A DNA stretch of 64,000 bases from contig CAWAAT010000004.1 in assembly GCA_963780175.1 (NCBI GenBank), positions 75,097-139,096 on the forward strand, written 5' to 3'. The notes under the pieces are model-generated. The model was not told the DNA's origin and did not search any database. It was given only the letters and a program-made list of their open reading frames with translations. The DNA is from Brooklawnia sp963780175 (GTDB lineage Bacteria > Actinomycetota > Actinomycetes > Propionibacteriales > Propionibacteriaceae). Positions 56,854 through 64,000 of the stretch are shown here, in pieces. Both the position numbers and the translations under genes were made by a program. Within the stretch, counting starts at the first letter, position 1. Each line of letters starts with the position of its first letter.

Positions 56854-57711
56854 ATGGGATGGCTCGAGGCGATCGTCCTGGGCATCGTCCAGGGTCTCAC
56901 CGAGTTCCTACCGATCAGCTCCAGTGCACATCAGTTGATTGTGGGGCAGTTGTTCTTCGAGGGCCACGACCCGGGTGCGGCCTTCACAGCGGTCACCCAG
57001 CTGGGCACCGAGACCGCGGTGCTGATCTACTTCTGGCGCGACATCGTACGAATCATCAAACACTGGGCCCTGTCCTTGGCCGGACGCCTGCCGCACAGCG
57101 ATCCGGACGCTCGGATGGGGTGGTATGTGATCGTGGGCTCGCTGCCGATCGGCGTGCTGGGGTTGCTGTTCCAGGACGCCATCGACTCGACACTGCGGAA
57201 CCTCTGGATCACCGTCATCACGCTGGGCGGCGTGGGCCTGCTGCTGGGCCTCGCCGACCGGATGGCGCGCACACACCGCCCCAAGGAGTTGACCGAGTTG
57301 TCGTGGCGCGACGCGATCATTTTCGGCTTGGCACAGGCGTGCGCACTCATCCCGGGGGTCTCCCGCTCCGGAGGCACCATATCCGCCGGCCTGTTCATGG
57401 GGTACTCGCGGCCGGCGGCTGCTCGTTACGCGTTCCTGCTGGCCATCCCTGCGGTCTTCGCGTCCGGGCTGTTCAAGCTGAAGGACATCGGCTCGGACTC
57501 GTGCGTCGCCTGGGGTCCGACGATTGTGGCTACCCTGATCGCTGGCGCAGTGGGCTACGCCGTGATCGCCTGGCTGCTGCGCTACATCACCACTCACACA
57601 TTCACGCCGTTCGTCGTCTACCGCGTCCTGCTGGCCCTGGGACTGGCCGTTCTGCTGGCGACCGGGCTGATCGATCCGACCGCCACACTGTCGCCCGGGT
57701 GTGGAGCATGA
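56854..57711 (+). CDS. uppP: Undecaprenyl-diphosphatase
   Basis: 285 residues from ATG 56854, with AGGGAGG six bases upstream; the open frame to 56674 overlaps DUF3090. Family motifs: EFLPISSSAHQLIVGQLFF near residue 20 and PGVSRSGGTISAGLFMGYSR near 170, with about eight membrane helices. It dephosphorylates C55-PP for cell-wall recycling. Its linkage to mshC/DUF3090 is common in actinobacteria. Confidence 0.95.
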   Translation: MGWLEAIVLGIVQGLTEFLPISSSAHQLIVGQLFFEGHDPGAAFTAVTQLGTETAVLIYFWRDIVRIIKHWALSLAGRLPHSDPDARMGWYVIVGSLPIGVLGLLFQDAIDSTLRNLWITVITLGGVGLLLGLADRMARTHRPKELTELSWRDAIIFGLAQACALIPGVSRSGGTISAGLFMGYSRPAAARYAFLLAIPAVFASGLFKLKDIGSDSCVAWGPTIVATLIAGAVGYAVIAWLLRYITTHTFTPFVVYRVLLALGLAVLLATGLIDPTATLSPGCGA

Positions 57712-57712
57712 C

Positions 57713-58681
57713 GTGAAGCGACGGTCGGTGGGATCCAGTGGCCTGAGTGTGGGTCGCCTGGGGCTGGGGACCATGACCTGGGGCGGTGACGTGGCGGCCG
57801 ACACCGCTCGCGTCCTGCTCAGGCGTTTCGTCGAAGCCGGCGGCAACCTGGTGGACACGGCACCGGCTTACGCAGGCGGACGCGCCGAGGAGTTGATCGG
57901 TCGCTTCCTGAGCAGCGACCTGCGCAGGGATGACCTGCTGATCGCCACCAAGGCGGGCTTCGGGACGCACGGTGGGGCCCAGCGGGTGGACACCTCGCGA
58001 GGAGCCCTGCTGGACGATCTCGCCGACTCACTGCGAAGGTTGCGCACCGATCACGTGGACATCTGGCAGCTGCACGCCTGGGGGGACGCTCCCTTGGACG
58101 AGACGCTGGCAGCCCTCGATCAGGCGGTGAACTCGGGGATGGCAAGGTACGTCGGCGTCTGCAACTACATCGGCTGGCAGGTGGGCACAGCCGCAGCCTG
58201 GCAGCGTGCGGTGCCCGGACGAGCCCCGCTGGTCAGTGGTCAGATCGAGTACTCGCTGCTGGCCCGGCGCGCTGAGGTGGAGGTATTGCCCGCGCTGGCG
58301 CATCACGGTATGGGACTGTTTCCTTGGTCCCCGCTGGGTCGCGGGGTGCTGACCGGAAAGTACCGGACGGGGGTCCCGCGAGATTCCCGGGGCGGACGCG
58401 ATCACCTGGCATGGTTCATCGAGCCCTATCTGGACGCGCGATCGTCGGCGGTGGTGAACGCTGTCGTCCGCGCAGCGGATGGCCTCGGCTTGACCGCAGC
58501 GCAGGTCGCACTGCTGTGGGTGCGCGACGCACCCGGGGTGAGCGCCCCGCTGCTGGGGGCCCGCACGCCGGAACAACTGGCGTCCCTGCTGGCAACCGAA
58601 GAGCAGACGTTGCCGGATCTGATCGTGACGGCTCTTGACGACATCACCGGAGGGCCCCACCTGGGACGCGTCCGGGCGTAA
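57713..58681 (+). CDS. Aldo/keto reductase
   Basis: 322 residues from GTG 57713 (GGAG six bases before it; GTG 57701 is also in frame). The catalytic tetrad Asp-Tyr-Lys-His is seen in NLVDTAPAYAGGRAEELIG, LLIATKAGFG and IWQLHAWG. C-terminal NADPH-binding residues include LGARTPEQLASLLA. Substrate unknown. It starts one base after the uppP stop, so it is likely cotranscribed with it. Confidence 0.9.
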   Translation: MKRRSVGSSGLSVGRLGLGTMTWGGDVAADTARVLLRRFVEAGGNLVDTAPAYAGGRAEELIGRFLSSDLRRDDLLIATKAGFGTHGGAQRVDTSRGALLDDLADSLRRLRTDHVDIWQLHAWGDAPLDETLAALDQAVNSGMARYVGVCNYIGWQVGTAAAWQRAVPGRAPLVSGQIEYSLLARRAEVEVLPALAHHGMGLFPWSPLGRGVLTGKYRTGVPRDSRGGRDHLAWFIEPYLDARSSAVVNAVVRAADGLGLTAAQVALLWVRDAPGVSAPLLGARTPEQLASLLATEEQTLPDLIVTALDDITGGPHLGRVRA

Positions 58682-58690
58682 CATCGAGCG

Positions 58691-59308
58691 ATGACAAGCA
58701 CACGGATTCTCGCAGCGGGCGGAGTGCTCGTTCTGGTGATCGCCGGTTGCGGCTCGGGCGGATCATCGGCGCCCACCCCGGCACCTGTGCCGAGCGTCAC
58801 CGCCCCCAGCAGTGCATCTACCAGCGGCGTCAGCCCCACAAGCGCTGCTCCCCCAGTCTCCACAACCAGCGTGCCCTACAGCAATGTGCCCACGTCGGCC
58901 AGTCCGGCCGCCCCCAGTGCCGAACTGATGATCTCCGACGTCCGGGCCGGGACGCACTCCGGTTACGACCGCGTGGTCATTGAACTCACCGGCGGGGAGC
59001 CGGGCGAACTCACCTGGACGGCCCAGTACGACGTCAGCCCCCACACCCAGGGCAAGGGGGACGCCATCGAGCTTCCGGGATCGGCCATCCTGCGGGTCTC
59101 CGTCTATGGCTTGACCTACCCACCCACAGGTGCATCGACTCCCCACGGGTTGCAGGCCGACAGCGCCCAGGGAAGCATCACCGGGGTGTACGTGGACCCG
59201 GTCTTCGAAGCGCAGGCACACGTCTACGTGGGGCTGGACGTCCAACGCGACTTCCATGTCGTCGAGTTCGACTCCCCCACCAGGATCGTGATCGACTTCA
59301 AGACGTGA
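58691..59308 (+). CDS. Lipoprotein with AMIN-like domain
   Basis: 205 residues. Signal peptide with lipobox VIAGC (Cys about 20), a Pro/Ser/Thr-rich linker to about 80, then a β-rich domain (VRAGTHSGYDRVVIELTGGE... HVYVGLDVQRDF... RIVIDFKT) resembling AMIN-like domains. Such lipoproteins occur in actinobacterial envelopes; function unknown, cell-wall association is inferred. Confidence 0.8.
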   Translation: MTSTRILAAGGVLVLVIAGCGSGGSSAPTPAPVPSVTAPSSASTSGVSPTSAAPPVSTTSVPYSNVPTSASPAAPSAELMISDVRAGTHSGYDRVVIELTGGEPGELTWTAQYDVSPHTQGKGDAIELPGSAILRVSVYGLTYPPTGASTPHGLQADSAQGSITGVYVDPVFEAQAHVYVGLDVQRDFHVVEFDSPTRIVIDFKT

Positions 59309-59385
59309 CGGCATCTTCAAGTTCGCCTTGTGCGGCTTCGGGATGCTATTGTGTCTTGGCACTCGGGAAACCGGGAGTACCACTC

Positions 59386-59471
59386 GTCCGGGTGGCGGAA
59401 TAGGTAGACGCGCTAGCTTGAGGTGCTAGTGCCCGGTATCGGGCATGGAGGTTCAAGTCCTCTCTCGGACA
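59386..59471 (+). tRNA. tRNA-Leu(GAG)
   Basis: 86 nt: acceptor GTCCGGG pairs with CTCGGAC (one G-U), D-arm region TGGCGGAATAGGTAGACGCG, anticodon loop TTGAGGT giving GAG, long variable arm TGCCCGGTATCGGGCA as in class II tRNAs, T-arm GGTTCAAGTCC. CCA is not encoded. An integrase starts 184 bp downstream, so this gene is a probable integration site. Confidence 0.95.
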
Positions 59472-59486
59472 CAATCGCAGGATCCC

Positions 59487-59514
59487 GACTGGCTAGGCAA
59501 ATGCCTAGCCAGTC
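59487..59514. terminator. Palindrome after tRNA-Leu, 12-13 bp arms
   Basis: GACTGGCTAGGC (59487-59498) and its exact complement GCCTAGCCAGTC (59503-59514) flank AAAT. It may terminate the tRNA transcript, although only a short T-rich stretch follows, or belong to the attachment site. Confidence 0.6.
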
Positions 59515-59655
59515 GTCGTTTGATCGAGTGTTTCTTCCCTCGCGGGCGTCGCTGACGTAGGCTGGAAGCGGCCAGAAACGGTCGAGAAGCGATGCAGTAA
59601 CGATGCAGGATTCGCGTGAGGTTGGCACCGCGATCCGTCCTGCGGGAGGTGCCCC

Positions 59656-60828
59656 ATGACACGCAGAACCTTCGGACAGACCCCCAGGATGCGTAACGGC
59701 CGGTACCAGGCGCGCTACACCGGGACCCGACGCGGAGATGCACACCGCCGGCAGGACCTTCGGCGCGAAGATCGACGCCGAAGGGTGGCTCGCTGCCGAG
59801 AGCCGTTTGGTCGATCAAGGCCTGTGGACGCCGCCGGCGCAGCGCCGTGCCCATCTGGCCATCCAGCAGGTAGCAGAATCCACGACTCTGCGCGTCTTCG
59901 CCGACGGGGTAGTCCACGCCCGAAGACGCGCAACCGGAACCCCCTGCGGCCGAGCACCCGGGACAACTACGACAAGTGCCTTCGGCTGGTGGTCTACCCT
60001 GCCCTGGGGGACATACCCGTCGGGCAACTCACGCCCGCCATCATTCGGAACTGGCACGACTCCCTCCCCCAGAACCCCACCCAGAACGGCAATGCCTACA
60101 ACCTGCTGTCTTCGATCCTCAGGGACGCTGTCGAGGAGGGCCTGCTGGCGTCCAACCCGTGCCGGCTCAAGGGGGCCGGTAAGCCGGCTCCCGCCCGGGC
60201 CGGGATCGCCCTGACCCTGGAGGAACTGAGTCGCTACCTGGACGCCCTGGCGCCCCAGCACCAACTGCTGCTCACACTGTCCGCGCTCGGAGCACTGCGC
60301 TCCGGGGAGGCGCGGGCCCTGCGACGTCAGGACCTCGACCTGCAGCAGGGTGTGATCCGGGTCCGGCAGAACATCACCAGGGTCCGGAACGGTCAGGGGG
60401 GCTGGGCGTGGCACTTCGGGGCGCCCAAGACAGCGGCCGGTATCCGTGATGTCTACCTTCCGGGGGCGATGTTGCCCCGGCTGCGCGCTCTCCTCTCGGC
60501 CCAACCGATCCGGGGCAAGGACGGACTCCTGTTCACCGGGCAGTCGGGCCAGCCCCTCAACGGGTCAGTGATGCGGGACTGGCACAAGGCCGCCCTGAAG
60601 GCAGCAGGGTTGCCCGAGGATGTTCAGTTGCATGACCTGCGACGGACCGCGCTCACCCTGGCAGCCGAAGGCGGGGCAACCGTGGCGGAGTTGCAGCGGC
60701 TCGCAGGACACACGACCGCCGCGATGGCGATGCACTACCAGCGGCCAACGATGCTGCGGGACCAGGAGCGGGCAGAGCGGCTCGGCGCTGCGCTCACCGC
60801 CACCCTCGGCGGCAAGGGGGAGGACTAG
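59656..60828 (+). CDS. Tyrosine integrase of the element; two compensating frameshifts in the N-terminal part
   Basis: The open frame (390 residues) has a good ribosome site, GGGAGGTGCCCC before ATG 59656. The N-terminus RMRNGRYQARYTG is a normal arm-binding start. From about 59720 to 59925 the protein-like reading is in another frame (PDAEMHTAGRTFGAKIDAEG... WLAAESRLVDQG... LRVFADG), then the first frame resumes at RPSTRDNYDKCLRLVVYPAL. So one extra base and one missing base leave an open frame with about 70 scrambled residues. The catalytic domain is intact: RSGEARALRRQDL, HDLRRTALTLA, LAGHTTAAMAMHY. Converges with the excisionase-like gene. Confidence 0.85.
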   Translation: MTRRTFGQTPRMRNGRYQARYTGTRRGDAHRRQDLRREDRRRRVARCREPFGRSRPVDAAGAAPCPSGHPAGSRIHDSARLRRRGSPRPKTRNRNPLRPSTRDNYDKCLRLVVYPALGDIPVGQLTPAIIRNWHDSLPQNPTQNGNAYNLLSSILRDAVEEGLLASNPCRLKGAGKPAPARAGIALTLEELSRYLDALAPQHQLLLTLSALGALRSGEARALRRQDLDLQQGVIRVRQNITRVRNGQGGWAWHFGAPKTAAGIRDVYLPGAMLPRLRALLSAQPIRGKDGLLFTGQSGQPLNGSVMRDWHKAALKAAGLPEDVQLHDLRRTALTLAAEGGATVAELQRLAGHTTAAMAMHYQRPTMLRDQERAERLGAALTATLGGKGED

Positions 60829-61079
60829 GCGACCCGTCCTGCGGCCCGGGCCATCGCCCTGTCGAGGTCATTGAGGTCGACGCGGATGGCCTTGCCGGCG
60901 CGATAAGGGTGGATCTTGCCCCGGGCGATGAGGCGACGGATGGTGTCGGGGCTGACTGCCGCGTAATCGGCCGCGGTCTGGATCGAGGCGTATCGGTGAG
61001 CGGGGATGGTGGTCGTCGCAGCACTGTGGCCGTGCTTGTCCCTTTCCTCCGTGCTGGCCGTTCTGTCGGGCTGTTCAAT
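60825..61079 (-). CDS. Excisionase-like helix-turn-helix protein
   Basis: 84 residues if begun at ATT 61079; no ATG, GTG or TTG is found in this frame, so the true start is unknown. The core YASIQTAADYAAVSPDTIRR followed by LIARGKIHPYRAGKAIRVDL is the MerR-like excisionase fold. Its TAG (60827-60825) overlaps the integrase TAG (60826-60828): the two convergent stops share the bases CTAG. Its role would be to steer the integrase to excision. Confidence 0.75.
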   Translation of the reverse strand: MEQPDRTASTEERDKHGHSAATTTIPAHRYASIQTAADYAAVSPDTIRRLIARGKIHPYRAGKAIRVDLNDLDRAMARAAGRVA

Positions 61080-61298
61080 GTCGGGAATGCCTGCGCAGGA
61101 AGCCGCGGATCCCCTCGAGCGAGATCAGGCAGCAGCCGGCCAGGGTCACGTGGCCGATCCCGTTGACGGCCAGCAGATACTCGATTTCGGGGAGACTGAT
61201 CGCGTCGATCGGCAGTCCGGGCCGTTCGAGCGGTGGACGGCATCCAGGTCCCCGGGGGCCGGGCCGGTCAGGGTGGCATCGCCGGTGGGCTGATCCAT
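61075..61298 (-). pseudogene. Small unrecognised protein gene, one frameshift
   Basis: A start at ATG 61298 is 6 bases after GGAGG and gives MDQPTGDATLTGPAPGDLDA. Near 61225 the protein-like reading moves to another frame (LPIDAISLPEIEYLLAVNGI, GHVTLAGCCLISLEG) and ends RRHSRH at 61075. One missing base would join them into about 74 residues. No family recognised. Its TGA lies next to the excisionase-like frame. Confidence 0.5.
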
Positions 61299-61339
61299 CG
61301 CCATCCTCCGATCGGTCGGGGTGGGTGGGCCGTGGGCTG

Positions 61340-62759
61340 TCACATCAAGCCGGCTGGGCCGCCCTCCCGCTCACACGCGGGAGGCTGACCCGCCGGCAAG
61401 GTCCGGTCCGGGTCTCCGGTTCCCTCGTGATCAGCGAACGGGCAGCGATGCGGGTCGGACATCGTGCCGGGTCGCTCGCGGGACGGGGCGCCGTTGCTGG
61501 GTACGGGCGTCGTGACCGCGCCAGGAGAACTCATGGTCGGGGCGCTCTCGAGCAGGACGTGGCCGGCCGAGCGGGCCGTGAGGGCTGCGGCGAGGGTCCT
61601 GTCCGCCCGGTTGATCCAGTCCTGGCGCAGCGGGCCGGTTACCGGGATGGCGGCGCGTCCCTCGGACCGGTCCAGCGCCATCCACAGGGACAGGTGCGAC
61701 TGGGTCGGATGGCTCGTCGGGCCAGTTCGCCGGTCAGCCGGACGAGGGGTCGGCGGGTGCGGTCATGCGGGGGTCGATGAGACGGTGCGGGTGAGGGCTG
61801 CCGCTTCCACTGCGACGGCCAGGGCGACGGCCAGGGCTGCGGGGTGTGGGGGTCGCGCAGGTCCCGGGTCCCGGAGGGCGTGGTCGAGTTGACCGTTGCG
61901 GTCGCCAGGTCGCGGAGATCCCGGTGGTCGGCGTGGCCAGGGATGCCCACAGCCGCCGCGTGTCCTCCCAGGCCCGGGTCGCGTTCGCCAGCGCCGGCAG
62001 GAGCCGGGTCCGGACATCGGTGCTTTTCAGCCTGCTCCCGGGCGCGGCGTCGGCGGTCCGCGCGGTGTGGGCGAGCAGGCCGATGGTGGTGTCGGCGACG
62101 ATGTAGAGGTGTTTGGGGTCCGGCGAGGCGCCGATGAGCGTGTGGACGGTCTGGTCCCAGCGACCCAGGGCCTCCTCCAGGGCACCACACTGGCCGCCGG
62201 GACCGGCCGGGCTGGTCCATGGCCGGTGGTGCAGGTGGACGTCGAGGGTGAGTTCGACGCCGCGCAGACGCTGGTGACTCAACTCGACAGCGCCGATGTC
62301 GTCGGGGAACTCCGGGCTCAGAGCTGACGCATACCGGCCGGTCGCCGTGCCGGCGGCGTGGGTCAGCAGGTAGCTGGTGTGCAGGAGGCCGGCCCTCAAC
62401 TGCGCACGCTCACCGGACCCCGGCCAGCGCCCCGCGGCACGATCGGTCTGGACACGGCGGGTCAGGCGGGTCAGGAGTTGGGTGATCTGTCGGGACCGGT
62501 CGTCGTTGTTGCCCCGCCCACCAGGACTCGGCGTCGCGGCTGATGGACTGGGCGGCGGCCGCCGCGTGCTGCAGGGCGGTGCCGACGGTGTCCGGTCGGC
62601 GCGCCGGGGCCGGGATCACCGACTCGGCCGCGGCGGCGGCCCCGATGACTGCCGCCCAGCCCCGCAGGAGTCCGGGGCGAGCAGCGCGTCGTGGGAGTCG
62701 AGCAGGATGTCCCTGGCCAGATGGTCGGCCCGGGTGAGCAGGTTCATGGCCTCACTCAT
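61340..62759 (-). pseudogene. Unrecognised element gene of about 470 codons, broken by several frameshifts
   Basis: It starts at ATG 62759 (MSEAMNLLTRADHLARDILL), overlapping the upstream stop as ATGA. Protein-like segments then follow in different frames: GLLRGWAAVIGAAAAAESVI near 62650, NNDDRSRQITQLLTRLTRRV near 62500, the long LSPEFPDDIGAVELSHQRLR stretch to about 61930, ALAVALAVAVEAAALTRTV near 61810, LVRLTGELARRAIR near 61730, and MALDRSEGRAAIPVTGPLRQ to the end at 61340. About five or six indels are needed. Mostly helical, Ala/Leu/Arg-rich; no family recognised. Confidence 0.55.
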
Positions 62760-63100
62760 GACGACTCCCCCGCCTTCAGATCGGCGATCAGGTCGCACAG
62801 GTCCGCCACCAGGGCGGCGATGCCGGCCGGGTAGGCCCCGACGGGCAGCCGGCGCAGTTCCTGCTCGGCGTCCTCGAGCGCCGCCAGGTGACCGGATCGC
62901 CGAGGCAGGACGCCGACCAGCGGCAGACCTGGCGGGAGCAGGGAGATGGCCTGCCACAACACCGCCTTGATCGCCATCTCCCGGACAAGGGCGGCCGGAG
63001 CGCACGCCCCCGGGTCGCCGGAGACGTCGGACGCCGCCGCGTGGATCAACTGCGTGGCACGCAAAAGACTCAGCTCGCCAGGCTTCAGCGCCATGGTCAT
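62756..63100 (-). CDS. Unrecognised helical element protein
   Basis: 114 residues from ATG 63100 (MTMALKPGELSLLRATQLIH), nine bases after AGGAG; the open frame to 63787 has no protein-like N-terminal part. Helical throughout, with REMAIKAVLWQAISLLPPG and VADLCDLIADLKAGESS. Coupled to the next gene by ATGA. It belongs to the minus-strand gene string that converges on the integrase. Function unknown. Confidence 0.6.
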   Translation of the reverse strand: MTMALKPGELSLLRATQLIHAAASDVSGDPGACAPAALVREMAIKAVLWQAISLLPPGLPLVGVLPRRSGHLAALEDAEQELRRLPVGAYPAGIAALVADLCDLIADLKAGESS

Positions 63101-64000
63101 GGGGTTCAACTCCTGTTCATCGGTCGGGTCCAGATCAGACACCACAGGCAAGAGGAACGAACCGCTCCCCCGCGGTCCATCTGCGGGAGGAACGAATGGC
63201 CAAAGCCGTGGCGGCAGACAAACGCCTTGCCAGAGGCCACAACAGCGGGACGCTGCGGCACCGGCCCGCCCCGGGAGCGGGCAGTCCGCGCGCCCAGCCG
63301 GCCGGCACCGCGGCCCCGGTCCGGGGCGCCATCCCAGGGGGCAGCGGCTTCGCCGGTGGCACTGCGCACCAGTTGCCCACCCAGTGCTGCTTGTCCAGTT
63401 GGACCGCCTGGCTGGCGACCAGTCCCCTCCACGGTGGCCCCGGCTGAGGCCAGCACGCAGGATGGGGGCGGCCAGCCCCAGCAGTTGGCCGGCCGCGGGC
63501 GCCGCGGAGCCCGGTTCACGCACGGCCGGCACTGTCGACCGCCAAGGAAGCCTCTGCACAGTCCGTGCATCCATCACCTCGACCACTGCCGATTTCGTCA
63601 CTACCCCCCCTGCTATGGACAACAAGGAATGGGCAGAGCCTTCCTGATCAGGGAGTTCGGGGGTCACCCCCACGGCAAGCCGGTGCAACCCAGTCGCTGG
63701 GCTCCACGCCGCCGGCGAGAGCGGCGACCATTGCCGCGGCAACCGCCTCCGGGCGGCATTGAGGACCTCCGCCGAGGCTCCTGTCATGCCTCAGAACACA
63801 CGGATCTGCTTGATGTGGGACGTCCGCAAATGCCCATGGTCGGAGGTGGTGCCACTCCGCTTCTTGGCGGATTACGAACAGCCCTTCCTGGACTGCCGTC
63901 CCTGGACGAGGCTGCAGACTCAGTCCACGTCCCGCTCGCTCCTTCTCGGCGGGCCCTCATGTATGGACAGATCTGACGACAGCCATGCCTCGGCGCTCGA
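63101..64000. other. No gene I can support
   Basis: 900 bases at the window end. Long frames exist on both strands (for example 62888-63976 plus and 63787 down to 63100 minus), but their composition is that of GC-rich antisense frames and no start with a ribosome site or domain was found. A frameshifted gene, as elsewhere in this element, cannot be excluded. Confidence 0.5.

Larger units (their letters stand above)
59472..64000. mobile_element. Left end of an integrated element next to tRNA-Leu
   Basis: Just after the tRNA come a hairpin, a tyrosine integrase (+) and, convergent to it, an excisionase-like gene and unrecognised genes. This is the usual end of an actinobacterial integrative element or prophage. 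I find no second copy of the tRNA 3' end before the window ends, so the far att site and the cargo lie outside. Confidence 0.72.

Noticed and set aside
62888..63976. 362-codon plus-strand frame at the window end
   Set aside because: Composition is that of an antisense frame, it overlaps a better-supported minus-strand gene, and no motif was recognised.

Overview
The window comes from the chromosome of a high-GC actinobacterium. Support: a mycothiol-synthesis ligase (mshC), the pafB-pafC regulator pair, a DUF3090-family protein, many GTG starts, dense ATGA/GTGA stop-start overlaps, and the block scpB-scpA-parA, xerD, nudix, pyrG, recN-nadK-tlyA. The gene order and the glycerol/dihydroxyacetone genes make me suspect Propionibacteriaceae, but that is inference from gene order only. 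Genes are given here from low to high coordinate; most are on the minus strand.

Layout. 1-7.4 kb: pafC (cut by the window edge) and pafB; gluQRS (+); an FKBP-type lipoprotein; a pseudouridine synthase; scpB, scpA, a small ribbon-helix-helix-like protein and parA (chromosome segregation). 7.5-12 kb: a two-gene envelope unit, an MMPL/RND transporter with a secreted protein built of G-x-x-x-L heptads. 12.1-21.4 kb: xerD, nudix hydrolase, pyrG, an ATP-dependent DNA ligase (+), an enteric-type pyrB, recN, nadK, tlyA, and a small conserved protein. 21.4-24.1 kb: a HAD phosphatase gene and a TPR-protein gene that both carry several apparent frameshifts; the latter holds an 84-bp tandem repeat. 24.2-30 kb: an rRNA operon (16S-23S-5S, minus strand) with terminator, 23S processing stalk, leader and two promoters. 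30-37.7 kb: tyrS and the arginine genes argH, argR, argD, argB, argJ, argC (transcribed argC to argH), with ArgR-type operators directly at argC. 37.7-39.6 kb: a TetR regulator divergent from an aminotransferase. 39.7-47.8 kb: pheT-pheS, an rRNA methyltransferase, rplT-rpmI-infC with an attenuator-like leader, a small membrane protein, hisG-hisE. 47.8-51.8 kb: dhaM-dhaL-dhaK for PEP-dependent dihydroxyacetone phosphorylation. 52-59.3 kb: ftsH and an SDR (+), mshC and DUF3090 (-), then uppP, an aldo-keto reductase and an AMIN-like lipoprotein (+). 59.4-64 kb: tRNA-Leu(GAG) followed by one end of an integrated element with an integrase, an excisionase-like gene and unrecognised genes, several with apparent frameshifts.

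How the genes work together. Four sets are clear: chromosome segregation (ParA, ScpA, ScpB, XerD); arginine synthesis with its repressor; translation (rRNA, TyrRS, PheRS, IF3, L20, L35, tRNA-Leu, rRNA modification enzymes); and the DhaKLM phosphorelay, in which DhaM carries EIIA, HPr and what looks like a complete Enzyme I. The most unusual items are that DhaM fusion, the heptad/MMPL unit, the operator overlap and probable leaderless start of argC, the ATC start and hairpin leader of infC, and two isolated patches (21.4-23.9 kb and 59.7-62.8 kb) where single-base frame breaks cluster.
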